DNA from: Aeromonas encheleia
GTDB lineage: Bacteria; Pseudomonadota; Gammaproteobacteria; Enterobacterales; Aeromonadaceae
Direction of reading: 5' to 3'
Assembly (NCBI RefSeq): GCF_900637545.1
Contig: NZ_LR134376.1
Location: forward strand, 2,561,001 to 2,625,000
Length of the DNA: 64,000 nt
Under the pieces are notes generated by a model. It was not told the origin of the DNA and did not search any database. It was given only the letters and a program-made list of their open reading frames with translations. Positions 40,075 through 48,421 of this stretch are shown here, one piece after another. The stretch's first letter is position 1. The number at the start of each line of letters is the position of its first letter. Made by a program: the position numbers and the translations under genes.

Positions 40075-40122
40075 CTCAGACAAGGAAGCTTGCGCCGCAA
40101 TCACACTCGTCTTGAGAGTTGG
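40075..40122 (-). repeat. Decayed copy of the iscA 3' end
   Basis: Read on the minus strand this piece encodes SQDECDCGASFLV and a stop. The real IscA end is [13 protein letters not shown] and a stop, 100 bases upstream. The DNA of the two agrees at most positions over about 45 bases, including the TCAGACA around the stop codon. There is no start codon or ribosome binding site of its own, so it is a relic in the iscA-hscB gap. Confidence 0.7.
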
Positions 40123-40175
40123 AACGGCCGGATGGGAAGTCACCTTCCCGTCCAGCCGTATTGATTACCAACGCC

Positions 40176-40499
40176 TCAGACACTGAAGCTTTCGCCACAA
40201 CCACACTCGCCCTTGGCGTTGGGGTTGTTGAACTGGAAGCCCTCGTTGAGGCCCTCCTTGACGAAGTCCAGCTCGGTGCCATCCAGATGGACCAGGCTCT
40301 TGGCGTCGATGATGATCTTGACGCCCTTTTGATCAAACACCTGATCCTCAGCGGTCAACTCATCCACGAATTCGAGCACATAGGCGAGCCCAGAACAGCC
40401 GGTGGTCTTGACGCCGAGGCGCAGGCCGATGCCCTTGCCCCGGTTGGTCATAAAAGAGGAAACCCGCGCCGCTGCGGCATCTGTCATGGTAATGGCCAT
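40176..40499 (-). CDS. iscA: Fe-S cluster carrier/scaffold IscA
   Basis: An A-type Fe-S carrier of 107 residues with the three conserved cysteines Cys35, Cys99 and Cys101 ([17 protein letters not shown]). It lies 15 bases after iscU. A partial, diverged copy of its 3' end follows within the gap to hscB. Confidence 0.97.
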   Translation of the reverse strand: MAITMTDAAAARVSSFMTNRGKGIGLRLGVKTTGCSGLAYVLEFVDELTAEDQVFDQKGVKIIIDAKSLVHLDGTELDFVKEGLNEGFQFNNPNAKGECGCGESFSV

Positions 40500-40514
40500 A
40501 CTGCTCTCCGGACC

Positions 40515-40898
40515 TTAGAGACCTTTCTTCTGCTTGTAATCGGCGATGGCGGCCTTGATGGCATCCTCCGCCAGAATGGAGCAGTGGATCTTCACCGGTG
40601 GCAGAGCCAGCTCTTCGGCGATGTCGGTGTTCTTGATGCCGGCAGCCTCGTCCAGGGTCTTGCCCTTGACCCATTCGGTCACCAGGGAGCTGGAGGCGAT
40701 GGCGGAGCCGCAGCCGTAGGTCTTGAACTTGGCGTCTTCGATGATGCCGTCGTCGCTGATCTTCAGTTGCAGTTTCATCACGTCGCCACAGGCCGGGGCG
40801 CCGACCATGCCGGTCGCGATGCTGGGGTCGTTCTTGTCGAAGCCACCTACGTTACGGGGATTCTCGTAGTGGTCGATTACTTTTTCACTGTAAGCCAT
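40515..40898 (-). CDS. iscU: Fe-S scaffold protein IscU
   Basis: The main assembly scaffold, 127 residues. The ligands Cys37, Cys63, His105 and Cys106 and the HscA-recognition motif LPPVK (99-103) are all present. It lies 55 bases after iscS. Confidence 0.98.
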   Translation of the reverse strand: MAYSEKVIDHYENPRNVGGFDKNDPSIATGMVGAPACGDVMKLQLKISDDGIIEDAKFKTYGCGSAIASSSLVTEWVKGKTLDEAAGIKNTDIAEELALPPVKIHCSILAEDAIKAAIADYKQKKGL

Positions 40899-40953
40899 AT
40901 CTAACTCCTGCTAATTCCGTTGTTCACCAAACCCTTGCCTCTCTGGCAAGCGA

Positions 40954-42168
40954 TCAGTGATGAGCCCATTCGACCGTGTTCAGATCGACACCGTCCTTGA
41001 ACATCTCCCACAGGGGGGACATCTCGCGCAGACGACCGATGGAGTCGCAGATGAGCTTGATTGCGTAATCAATCTCTTCTTCCGTGGTGAAGCGACCGAT
41101 GCTGAACCGGATGGAGCTGTGTGCCAGCTCATCGTTCATCCCCAGGGCGCGCAGCACGTAGGAAGGCTCCAGGCTGGCAGAGGTACAGGCTGAACCGGAA
41201 GAGACCGCCAGATCCTTCAACGCCATGATGAGGGATTCACCTTCCACGTAGGCGAAGCTGACGTTCAGGTTGCCCGGGACGCGATGCTCCAGATCACCGT
41301 TGATATAGACTTCTTCGATATTCTTGATGCCATGCCACAGACGCTGGCGCAGGGCCATGATGTGCTGGCTCTCGCTCGCCATCTCTTCCTTGGCGATGCG
41401 GAAGGCTTCGCCCATGCCGACGATCTGGTGGGTCGGCAGGGTGCCGGAGCGCATACCGCGCTCATGACCACCACCGTGCATCTGGGCTTCCAGGCGCACC
41501 CGCGGCTTGCGGCGCACGTACAGGGCACCGATCCCTTTCGGGCCGTATACCTTGTGGGCGGACATGGAGAGCAGGTCGACCTTGAGCGCTTCCACGTCAA
41601 CCGGGATCTTGCCGACGCTCTGGACCGCGTCCACGTGCAGCAGGATCTTGCGGGAGCGGCACAGCTCGCCGATGGCGGCGATGTCTTGGATCACGCCGAT
41701 CTCGTTGTTGACATGCATGATGCTCACCAGGACGGTGTCATCGCGCAGGGCGCCTTCGATCTGCGCCAGACTGAACAGGCCGTTGGGCATCGGCTCGAGG
41801 TAGGTCACCTCGTAGCCTTCACGCTCCAGCTGGCGGCAGGTGTCGAGCACCGCCTTGTGTTCGGTCTTGGAGGTGATGATGTGTTTGCCCTTGCCAGCAT
41901 AGAAGTGGGCAATGCCCTTGATGGCCAGGTTGTTGGATTCGGTCGCGCCGGAGGTGAAGACGATCTCGCGAGGGTCTGCACCGATCAGCTCTGCCACTTG
42001 ATTACGGGCCTGATCCACCGCCTCTTCGGCCTGCCAGCCGAAACGGTGAGAACGGGAGGCAGGATTGCCAAACAGGCCATCCATGGTGAGGCACTGCATC
42101 ATTTTTTCTGCGACACGCGGGTCCACCGGACAGGTTGCCGAATAATCAAGGTAAATAGGCAGTTTCAT
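40954..42168 (-). CDS. iscS: Cysteine desulfurase IscS
   Basis: A PLP enzyme that delivers sulfur from cysteine to IscU, to tRNA thiolation and to other acceptors. It has 404 residues, with PLP Lys206 (MSAHKVYGP) and active-site Cys328 in [13 protein letters not shown], the same positions as in E. coli. The gap to iscR is 52 bases. Confidence 0.98.
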   Translation of the reverse strand: MKLPIYLDYSATCPVDPRVAEKMMQCLTMDGLFGNPASRSHRFGWQAEEAVDQARNQVAELIGADPREIVFTSGATESNNLAIKGIAHFYAGKGKHIITSKTEHKAVLDTCRQLEREGYEVTYLEPMPNGLFSLAQIEGALRDDTVLVSIMHVNNEIGVIQDIAAIGELCRSRKILLHVDAVQSVGKIPVDVEALKVDLLSMSAHKVYGPKGIGALYVRRKPRVRLEAQMHGGGHERGMRSGTLPTHQIVGMGEAFRIAKEEMASESQHIMALRQRLWHGIKNIEEVYINGDLEHRVPGNLNVSFAYVEGESLIMALKDLAVSSGSACTSASLEPSYVLRALGMNDELAHSSIRFSIGRFTTEEEIDYAIKLICDSIGRLREMSPLWEMFKDGVDLNTVEWAHH

Positions 42169-42220
42169 GTTTTTCTCCGTTACGACGGGGTCACACAGCG
42201 ACCCGTCGTGGAAAGCACGT

Positions 42221-42724
42221 TTATAGTTGGACTTTCAAGCTCACATCACCGCGTTCAGCCCGTTCAACCAGGGACAACACGGTCTTCATTTGTTCATCTT
42301 GCTTGCCAGCGATGCGTCGCACGTCGGCTTGACCCACCAACTCCGCCAGGGTGATGTCCCCCAGGAAACTGGAGATGCGCTCGCTGAGATCGCGCCACAG
42401 GGAGTGGGTCAGACACTGGGTACCGCCATGGCAGCCCCCCTTGCCGAGACACTTGGTCGCATCGACCGACTCATCGACCGCGGTGATCACCTGACCCACC
42501 GAGATCTCGCCAGGGGCCAGTCCGAGACGATAACCGCCACCCGGACCACGCACGCTGCTCACCAGCCCATGTTTGCGCAGACGGGCAAACAGTTGCTCCA
42601 GATAGGACAAGGAGATGCCCTGGCGCTCTGAAATATCAGCCAGGGGCACGGGCCCCTGCTCTGCATGCAACGCCACGTCGAGCATGGCTGTCACAGCGTA
42701 ACGTCCTTTTGAGGTCAGTCTCAT
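42221..42724 (-). CDS. iscR: Fe-S sensing transcription regulator IscR
   Basis: An Rrf2-family regulator of 167 residues. A winged helix (residues 1-60, [20 protein letters not shown]) is followed by the [2Fe-2S] ligands Cys92, Cys98, Cys104 and His107 ([16 protein letters not shown]). The cluster-bound form represses its own operon, and the two sites just upstream fit that. It is the first gene of the ISC operon. Confidence 0.98.
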   Translation of the reverse strand: MRLTSKGRYAVTAMLDVALHAEQGPVPLADISERQGISLSYLEQLFARLRKHGLVSSVRGPGGGYRLGLAPGEISVGQVITAVDESVDATKCLGKGGCHGGTQCLTHSLWRDLSERISSFLGDITLAELVGQADVRRIAGKQDEQMKTVLSLVERAERGDVSLKVQL

Positions 42725-42769
42725 ATGCCTTACCGTCTTGCGAACAAATCAATATGGGCACATGGTCAC

Positions 42770-42794
42770 ATACCCGACTAAAACAGTCAAGTAT
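42770..42794 (-). promoter_or_regulatory. IscR type 1 binding site (proximal)
   Basis: The 25 bases, read on the minus strand, fit the IscR type 1 consensus of E. coli (ATASYYGACTRWWWYAGTCRRSTAT in IUPAC code) at every position, with half-sites CTTGACT and AGTCGGG. It ends 46 bases before the iscR ATG. Confidence 0.85.
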
Positions 42795-42819
42795 ATGGTT
42801 GAGTAAATCAGTCGGGATT
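42795..42819 (-). promoter_or_regulatory. IscR type 1 binding site (distal)
   Basis: The next 25 bases match the same consensus at 21 of 25 positions (half-sites CCCGACT and CTCAACC). It directly abuts the proximal site and overlaps the trmJ stop codon. The pair suggests cooperative autorepression. Confidence 0.65.
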
Positions 42820-43543
42820 AATCCTGCGGCCGGGCTTTCTGCACCGAGGTGAGAATACCGCGCAATATATTCAATTCAACCACTTCCGGCCGGGCACGAT
42901 TGAACAGACGACGCAGCTTGCTCATCACATGACCGGGGTGCTCCTCGGTGATGAAACCGGTCTTCTGCAGGGTCTGCTCCAGGTGCAGATAGAACCCTTC
43001 CAGCTGCTGCGCACTGGGATAATCGACCCGCTCCTCGTCGGATTCGGGCAACTGATCCTGCAGCCAGCGCATCCGCACCTCGTAGCAGAGGGTCTGCACC
43101 GCCATGGCCAGGTTGAGGGAGCTGTACTCGGGATTGGCCGGGATGGCCACGTGATAGTGGCACTTCTGCAGCTCGTCATTGGTGAGACCGGTGCGTTCAC
43201 GGCCAAACACCAAAGCGGCCGGGTGCTTCATTCCCTCCGTCACCAGCTTCTCGCCCGCCTCGCGGGGGTCCAGCATGGGCCAGCTCAGGGTGCGGGAGCG
43301 GGCGCTGGTGCCGATGACCAGACCACAATCGGCGATGGCGTCATCCAGCGTCGGGACGATGCGGGCATTGGTCAGCACGTCGCTGGCCCCCGCCGCCAGG
43401 GCGATGGCGTTGTCATCTGGCAAGGCTTGCGGATCCACCAACACCAGCTGAGTCAGCCCCATGGTCTTCATGGCGCGTGCCGCGGAGCCCATGTTGCCGG
43501 TGTGAGAGGTGTTTACCAAAACGATACGAATCTGATCCAACAT
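42818..43543 (-). CDS. trmJ: tRNA (cytidine/uridine-2'-O-)-methyltransferase TrmJ
   Basis: A SPOUT methyltransferase acting on position 32 of some tRNAs. It has 241 residues. [26 protein letters not shown] at the N-terminus and the knot region ([32 protein letters not shown]) are clear. It lies upstream of iscR as in E. coli. suhB, its other usual neighbour, is not here. Confidence 0.95.
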   Translation of the reverse strand: MLDQIRIVLVNTSHTGNMGSAARAMKTMGLTQLVLVDPQALPDDNAIALAAGASDVLTNARIVPTLDDAIADCGLVIGTSARSRTLSWPMLDPREAGEKLVTEGMKHPAALVFGRERTGLTNDELQKCHYHVAIPANPEYSSLNLAMAVQTLCYEVRMRWLQDQLPESDEERVDYPSAQQLEGFYLHLEQTLQKTGFITEEHPGHVMSKLRRLFNRARPEVVELNILRGILTSVQKARPQD

Positions 43544-43729
43544 GCCCAGTCAATCTTCAGTCAAAAAATGGCGCGTAATTGTAACATAACCAATCGCTAT
43601 TTTGGCACCGGTTCTGACGCCACATTTCAGCACAAAAGTGGCCATTCGTATAACCAACCAGCATGAGCGCCGAGAAAGCGCGAGCTAACCTTAGAGGGTA
43701 CAAGGTGCATCACCCGGAGTCGCCACCCC

Positions 43730-44146
43730 ATGCTGCCCGCCTGGCTCTACGAGCAGTTACCCAACCTCTACCTGCTGCTGTCGGCGGGGCTGCTGCTGTT
43801 CGCCCAGACCCCGCTGCTCTGGCTGGCGGCGGCCCTGCTGTTTGTGGCAGGCGCCCTGGTCTGGATGATGCGCTCCAACTACAGGCGCACCGATCTCGTC
43901 ATCTTCCCGGCCAAACACTGGTTTCAACCCGAGTGGTACTACGAGGCCCTGCCCTTCGCATGGCTGGCGCTGGGGCTCTTGCTGCTGCGCCTGCCCGACA
44001 CCACGGCGCTGCTCGCCCTGCTACCCTGCCTGTGGGGTTGTCGTTGCCTGTGGGCCCGCCGCCATCGTCGCCACCATGCAGAGGGCATAGCACGGCACCT
44101 GAGGCGCAGCTCAGCCCACCGGCGCGGGCACTGGCTCCTGCGCTGA
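43730..44146 (+). CDS. Small membrane protein of unknown function
   Basis: A 138-residue protein with hydrophobic stretches at about 9-45 (NLYLLLSAGLLLFAQTPLLWLAAALLF) and 72-102. The middle has RRTDLVIFPAKHWFQPEWYYEALP, and the tail is rich in Arg and His. Codon use is like that of its neighbours, so I take it as real. The last 36 bases overlap the convergent ubiT gene, and the Arg/His tail falls in that overlap. I do not recognise the family. Its position next to ubiTUV is suggestive only. Confidence 0.55.
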   Translation: MLPAWLYEQLPNLYLLLSAGLLLFAQTPLLWLAAALLFVAGALVWMMRSNYRRTDLVIFPAKHWFQPEWYYEALPFAWLALGLLLLRLPDTTALLALLPCLWGCRCLWARRHRRHHAEGIARHLRRSSAHRRGHWLLR

Positions 44147-44659
44147 GCGGGTGCGCTCGACCAGGGTCGCCAGATCCATCAGGGGGTACTTCATCAGGCT
44201 GGGCAATGCCTCCAGATCCAGGCTGTCCAGCAGGTTCTTCAGCTCCAGCCCCAGCTCGGTATCCCCTTCGATCTTCAGCCTGCGCTGGAAGAAGAGGGAG
44301 TCCGGATCTTCCTTGCGACCGGCGATCAGGATGAGATCGTGACTGCAGCCACTGAAGCAGACATCGGCCCGCTCGCAGTCAGGGGCCACCACCAGCCTGC
44401 CCTCCTGCGCGCTGATGAACCAGCTGAGTTCGAGATCGGAGACCTCGACCTTGAGCCACTTGCCCGCCAGGAAATCGAAGTCTCCGTCCAGGATGGCCTC
44501 CTTGAACACTTGCGCCAGCAGGCGCTCCATCAGACTCTGTTGCAGGGTGAAGGGCACCAGCTTGAGCGGGCGGCGCAAGAGACGGGGTGCCTGTTCGACC
44601 AGGCGACGTTGCAGTTGTTGAAACACAATAAACTCCCAGTTTTTTGCGCATTCAAGCAC
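44111..44659 (-). CDS. ubiT: Ubiquinone accessory factor UbiT (SCP2 domain)
   Basis: An SCP2-type lipid-binding protein of 182 residues, homologous to E. coli YhbT/UbiT, needed for oxygen-independent ubiquinone synthesis. The SCP2 fold is seen in ILDGDFDFLAGKWLKVEVSDLELSWFIS and LILIAGRKEDPDSLFFQRRLKIEGDTELGLELKN. It diverges from ubiUV, exactly as yhbT and yhbUV do in E. coli. The first few codons (MLECAKNWE) may be extra, and a later start is possible. Confidence 0.88.
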   Translation of the reverse strand: MLECAKNWEFIVFQQLQRRLVEQAPRLLRRPLKLVPFTLQQSLMERLLAQVFKEAILDGDFDFLAGKWLKVEVSDLELSWFISAQEGRLVVAPDCERADVCFSGCSHDLILIAGRKEDPDSLFFQRRLKIEGDTELGLELKNLLDSLDLEALPSLMKYPLMDLATLVERTRSAQEPVPAPVG

Positions 44660-44816
44660 AGGGGCCGCGGCAGGATCCTGTTGAAAATCAAACTTGTGCC
44701 GACTTACCTCAAGAAGGGTAAAGCCACCTAAAGCTGCCTCAGGTCAAAAAGTGGGGACGCGTCGATGCATACAATCGAGCCACTTTTGCATTTTTTGCCC
44801 TCTCGGAGCGTACTCG

Positions 44817-45812
44817 ATGGAATTACTCTGTCCGGCAGGCAGCCTGCCGGCACTGAAAACGGCCGTGGATAATGGGGCCGATGCGGTCTATATCGGCTTC
44901 AAGGACGACACCAATGCCCGCCACTTTGCCGGTCTCAACTTCACCGACAGCAAGCTGGAAAGGGCGGTGGATTACGTACACCAGCACGGCCGCAAGCTGC
45001 ACATCGCCATCAACACCTTCGCCCACCCGGGATCTGACGCCAGGTGGAAGCAGGCGGTGGATCGCGGGGTGGCGCTCGGAGCCGATGCCCTGATCATCGC
45101 CGATCTCGCCGTGCTCGATTATGCCAGCCGTCACCACCCCGACATGGAGCTGCACGTCTCGGTGCAGGCCAGCGCCACCAACGCCGCCGCCATCCGCTTC
45201 TACCAGCAGCACTTCAACGTCGGCCGGGTGGTGCTGCCGCGGGTGCTCTCCATGCATCAGGTCAGGCAGTTGGCCCGCGAGACCGACGTCGGCCTCGAGG
45301 TGTTCGCCTTCGGCAGCCTCTGCATCATGGCGGAGGGGCGCTGCTACCTCTCCTCCTACATGACCGGGGAAAGCCCCAACACGGTCGGGGCCTGCTCACC
45401 GGCCAAGTTCGTGCGCTGGGAGGAGACCCCGACCGCCCTCGAATCCCGCCTCAACGAGGTGCTGATCGACCGTTACGGCCCCGGGGAAAACGCCGGTTAC
45501 CCGACCCTGTGCAAGGGGCGCTTCGAGGTGGATGGCCAGACCTATCACGCCCTGGAGGAGCCGACCAGCCTCAACACCCTGGGCCTCCTGCCCGAGCTGT
45601 TCCAGACCGGGATCCAGTCGGTCAAGATCGAGGGCCGCCAGCGCAGTCCCGCCTATGTGGAGCAGGTGACCCGGGTCTGGCGCGCCGCCATCGACAGCTA
45701 CCAGGCCAATCCGCCAGCCTATAGCGTCAAGGCCGAGTGGGATGCCCAGCTCGCCCGCGTCTCAGAGGGGAGTCAAACTACCCTGGGCGCCTATCATCGC
45801 CAGTGGCAATAA
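44817..45812 (+). CDS. ubiU: Anaerobic ubiquinone hydroxylase subunit UbiU (U32 family)
   Basis: A member of the U32 peptidase-like family. UbiU and UbiV form a heterodimer with one [4Fe-4S] each that supports hydroxylation steps of ubiquinone synthesis without oxygen. It has 331 residues from the ATG at 44817, chosen because MELLCPAGSLPALKTAVDNG is the family start and CGGAG lies upstream. Cluster cysteines are in FGSLCIMAEGRC, TVGACSPAKF and YPTLCKGRF. It diverges from ubiT across a 157-base gap in which I could not find a convincing FNR box. Confidence 0.93.
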   Translation: MELLCPAGSLPALKTAVDNGADAVYIGFKDDTNARHFAGLNFTDSKLERAVDYVHQHGRKLHIAINTFAHPGSDARWKQAVDRGVALGADALIIADLAVLDYASRHHPDMELHVSVQASATNAAAIRFYQQHFNVGRVVLPRVLSMHQVRQLARETDVGLEVFAFGSLCIMAEGRCYLSSYMTGESPNTVGACSPAKFVRWEETPTALESRLNEVLIDRYGPGENAGYPTLCKGRFEVDGQTYHALEEPTSLNTLGLLPELFQTGIQSVKIEGRQRSPAYVEQVTRVWRAAIDSYQANPPAYSVKAEWDAQLARVSEGSQTTLGAYHRQWQ

Positions 45813-45889
45813 GGAGACCCCATGCCATTTCTGCTCGGGCCAGCCGGCTCTGCCGCCAGCCTCTTCCGTCAGCGCGAGGACCTCATCTG

Positions 45890-46762
45890 ATGCAATTTTC
45901 TCTCGGGCCCCTGCTCTTCTACTGGCCCAAGGCCGACACCCAGGCCTTCTACGACGCCGCGGCCCAGAGCCAGGCCGACATCATCTATCTGGGGGAGACG
46001 GTCTGCAGCAAGCGCCGCGAACTGAAAGTAGATGACTGGATTACCCTCGCCCGTCAGGTGGCCGGCTCGGGCAAGCAGGCCGTGCTCTCCACCCTGGCGC
46101 TGATCTCGGCCCCCTCCGAGCTCAAGGAGGTCAAACGGCTGGTCGACAACGGCAGCCTGCTGATCGAGGCCAACGATCTCGGCGCCGTCCAGCTCGCCCG
46201 GGAGGCCGGCCTGCCCTTCGTCTGCGGGCCGGCCATCAATGCCTACAACGCCGACGTGCTGCGCATGCTGCTTAAGAACGGGATGACACGCTGGGTGATG
46301 CCGGTGGAACTCTCCCGCGACTGGCTGGTGCAGCTCAGTCAGGATCTGGGCCCGGCCCGTCAGCAGTTCGAGGTGGAGGTGTTCGCCTACGGCCATCTGC
46401 CGCTCGCCTACTCGGCGCGCTGCTTCACCGCCCGCTCCCTCGACAAGCCCAAGGATGGCTGCGAGCTCGCCTGCATCCACTACCCCACCGGGCGGCTGGC
46501 CAGCAGCCGCGAAGGGCAGAAGGTGTTCAATCTCAACGGCATCCAGACCCAATCCGGCTACTGCTACAACCTTGGCAACGAGATCAAAGGCATGGAGGGC
46601 TTGGTGGACGTGGTGCGCCTCTCCCCCGAGGGGATGGAGACCCTGGACATGCTGACCCGCTTCAAGGCCAATAAACAGGGTCAGGCCCCCCTGCCTCTGC
46701 AGCAGGAGCGGGACTGCAACGGCTACTGGCGCCAGATCCCCGGCATGAGCCTGGTGGAATGA
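45890..46762 (+). CDS. ubiV: Anaerobic ubiquinone hydroxylase subunit UbiV (U32 family)
   Basis: The partner of UbiU, 290 residues from the ATG at 45890 (MQFSLGPLLFYWPK), with GAGGA upstream. The four expected Cys are in LGETVCSKRREL, YSARCFTARSL and DGCELACIHYP. It lies 77 bases after ubiU. The last 17 codons and the region after the stop are duplicated just downstream (46800-46880). Confidence 0.93.
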   Translation: MQFSLGPLLFYWPKADTQAFYDAAAQSQADIIYLGETVCSKRRELKVDDWITLARQVAGSGKQAVLSTLALISAPSELKEVKRLVDNGSLLIEANDLGAVQLAREAGLPFVCGPAINAYNADVLRMLLKNGMTRWVMPVELSRDWLVQLSQDLGPARQQFEVEVFAYGHLPLAYSARCFTARSLDKPKDGCELACIHYPTGRLASSREGQKVFNLNGIQTQSGYCYNLGNEIKGMEGLVDVVRLSPEGMETLDMLTRFKANKQGQAPLPLQQERDCNGYWRQIPGMSLVE

Positions 46763-46799
46763 ACCAGGATCCCCAGACAGCAAAAGGCCTTGGCGCGTC

Positions 46800-46880
46800 G
46801 ACCGCCACGGCTACTGAGACCAGAAATCCCCGGCGTAAGCCTGGTGGAATGAGCCAAGAACCCCAGACAGCAAAAAGGCC
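46800..46880 (+). repeat. Duplicated 3' end of ubiV
   Basis: Bases 46712-46790 (last 17 codons of ubiV plus about 28 bases after the stop) recur at 46800-46880 with a handful of substitutions and small insertions. AGCCTGGTGGAATGA and CCCCAGACAGCAAAA are shared exactly. The copy is not translated as a gene: it has no start and contains stops. It ends in the terminator. Confidence 0.85.
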
Positions 46881-46899
46881 TCGTTGAGAGGCCTTTTTT
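46872..46899. terminator. Bidirectional terminator between ubiV and nlpI
   Basis: AAAAAGGCCTC pairs with GAGGCCTTTTT across GTTGA, with A-run on one side and T-run on the other. It ends both ubiUV and the convergent nlpI. Confidence 0.9.
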
Positions 46900-46918
46900 A
46901 CATCGCTCGCATCCAGTA

Positions 46919-47863
46919 TCAGGAGGCTTGCTTGCTGCTCTTGCCCTGTGCACTGGCACCCGGCGGCAGCGGCTTGCGCGCCATCAACTCCAGTTCGAGC
47001 AGGGCATAGCGGTGCTCGATGAAGTCATACACGTTGTTGGCGAGCGCCAGCTTGAAGTAGCTGATGGCTTCCTTGCGGTTGCCCTTGGCCAGCTCAAACT
47101 TGCCGAGGTAGAAGTAGGTTTCACACAGGCGCTCTGCCAGCTCCCGGTTATCCTTCACCCCTTTCACCACGTTGCCCATCAGCTGGGTGGCGTTGATCTC
47201 GCCGGTATAGAGGCGCACCAGATCCCAGTTCCAGGCGTCGTCGTCATACTTGCCCAGCCGCTCGCGCATCCGGCTCATGGCCGCCGAGGCATTGAGCTTC
47301 TGCTCGGCCAGATAGAGCCAGAGCACCCGGTAGGGATCTTCCGGTTGCGCCTCGTAGAACCGCTTCATGTCGGCGGCAGCCAGCTCGGGGCGGTTGCCGT
47401 AGTAGAGCGCTATGCCACGGTTGAGGTAGGCGTAGTCGTAATCCGGGGCCAGCTCGAGGGCGGAGTCGAATGCCTCGTAGGCCTCGTCATAGTTCTGTTG
47501 CTGAACCAGATAGACACCGATGAAGTTGTAAGCCTCGGCAAAATCGGGTTTTTCCCGCAAGGCGCGGTTGAAATCCAATCTGGCAAGGGAACGCAACCCG
47601 ACCCGGTCAAACACCACGGCACGCTCATAAAACAGTTCGGCCCGCTGCTCTGTCGTCAATTCCATTTCACTGAGCATCTGCCCGAGTCGCGCCAGCGCCA
47701 ACTCGCTCTGGTAAGAGACCTGCAGAGGGGTCGCCAATACCAGTGAAGCGGGTTGCGGCTTGGGAACTTGAGGAGCTTCAACCTGACTGCTACTGCTGCA
47801 TCCCCACATGGGGAGCAACAACAGGATACCCGTGAGGTATCCAATCCCTTTCCTGACGTTCAA
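46919..47863 (-). CDS. nlpI: Lipoprotein NlpI
   Basis: A TPR outer-membrane lipoprotein that serves as an adaptor for murein hydrolases and the protease Prc in E. coli. It has 314 residues. The signal ends LPMWGC (Cys22), which has an unusual Trp at -2, followed by a Ser-rich segment. TPR pairs follow (FYERAVVFDRVGLRSLARLDFNRAL, YNFIGVYLVQQQNYDEAYEAFDSAL, YLNRGIALYYGNRPELAAADM). It is usually next to pnp, but here its upstream neighbour is a rhodanese gene. Confidence 0.93.
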   Translation of the reverse strand: MNVRKGIGYLTGILLLLPMWGCSSSSQVEAPQVPKPQPASLVLATPLQVSYQSELALARLGQMLSEMELTTEQRAELFYERAVVFDRVGLRSLARLDFNRALREKPDFAEAYNFIGVYLVQQQNYDEAYEAFDSALELAPDYDYAYLNRGIALYYGNRPELAAADMKRFYEAQPEDPYRVLWLYLAEQKLNASAAMSRMRERLGKYDDDAWNWDLVRLYTGEINATQLMGNVVKGVKDNRELAERLCETYFYLGKFELAKGNRKEAISYFKLALANNVYDFIEHRYALLELELMARKPLPPGASAQGKSSKQAS

Positions 47864-47953
47864 TGAACACTCCGACGCTTACGCTTGACCCGCCATATGG
47901 TAAAGGTCCACCGACAGTTTGTCATGTGGCGGAACCCCTATCCTTCAAATAAA

Positions 47954-48322
47954 TCAGGATTCGACAGGGTATCCGGCATCACTCCAACCACGAAAGCCCC
48001 CATCGACACTGACCACCCGGCTATAACCCATCTTCTGCAGGTTGGCGGCGGCCAGGATGGAGCGAAAACCCCCACCACAGTAAAGGTAAAGCTCGGTGGC
48101 TGGATCCGGATAACGGGTCTCGATGTCCCGCTCTATCACCCCGCGACCCAGATGCTCGGCCCCCGGCAGGTGACCTTTCGCCCATTCGTTATCTTCCCGC
48201 ACGTCGATCAGATGAAAGGCCCTGCCCTCCTCTTGCCAGCGTTTGATCTGATGCACGTCAGTCTCTTGCACCTGGGGGCGAACGGCCTCTACCAGCGCCA
48301 GAAAACGGGGATTGTGATGCAT
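47954..48322 (-). CDS. Rhodanese-domain protein
   Basis: A single-domain rhodanese of 122 residues, probably a sulfurtransferase. FHLIDVREDNEWAKGHLPGAEHLGRGVIE gives the CH2A-like part, and the active-site Cys is in LYLYCGGGFRS. The ATG at 48322 was preferred to one 24 bases upstream, because AAGGAGC stands 6 bases before it. No thiosulfate or other substrate can be assigned. Confidence 0.88.
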   Translation of the reverse strand: MHHNPRFLALVEAVRPQVQETDVHQIKRWQEEGRAFHLIDVREDNEWAKGHLPGAEHLGRGVIERDIETRYPDPATELYLYCGGGFRSILAAANLQKMGYSRVVSVDGGFRGWSDAGYPVES

Positions 48323-48388
48323 GGCTTGCTCCTTGTTCTCGCACATTTAACCCAATTAATGGGGAGCATAATGACTCACCCTGACCCT

Positions 48389-48418
48389 AAGAGAAAGGGC
48401 GCCTTGTGGCGCCCTTGT
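48389..48418 (-). terminator. Terminator after secF
   Basis: AAGGGCGCC pairs with GGCGCCCTT across TTGT. The minus-strand side continues TTTCTCTTAG, a weak T-run. Confidence 0.65.
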
Positions 48419-48421
48419 CGA

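Noticed and set aside
44660..44816. FNR box between ubiT and ubiU
   Set aside because: TTGAAAATCAA looks like two half-sites, but the centre is three bases too short for an FNR dyad.
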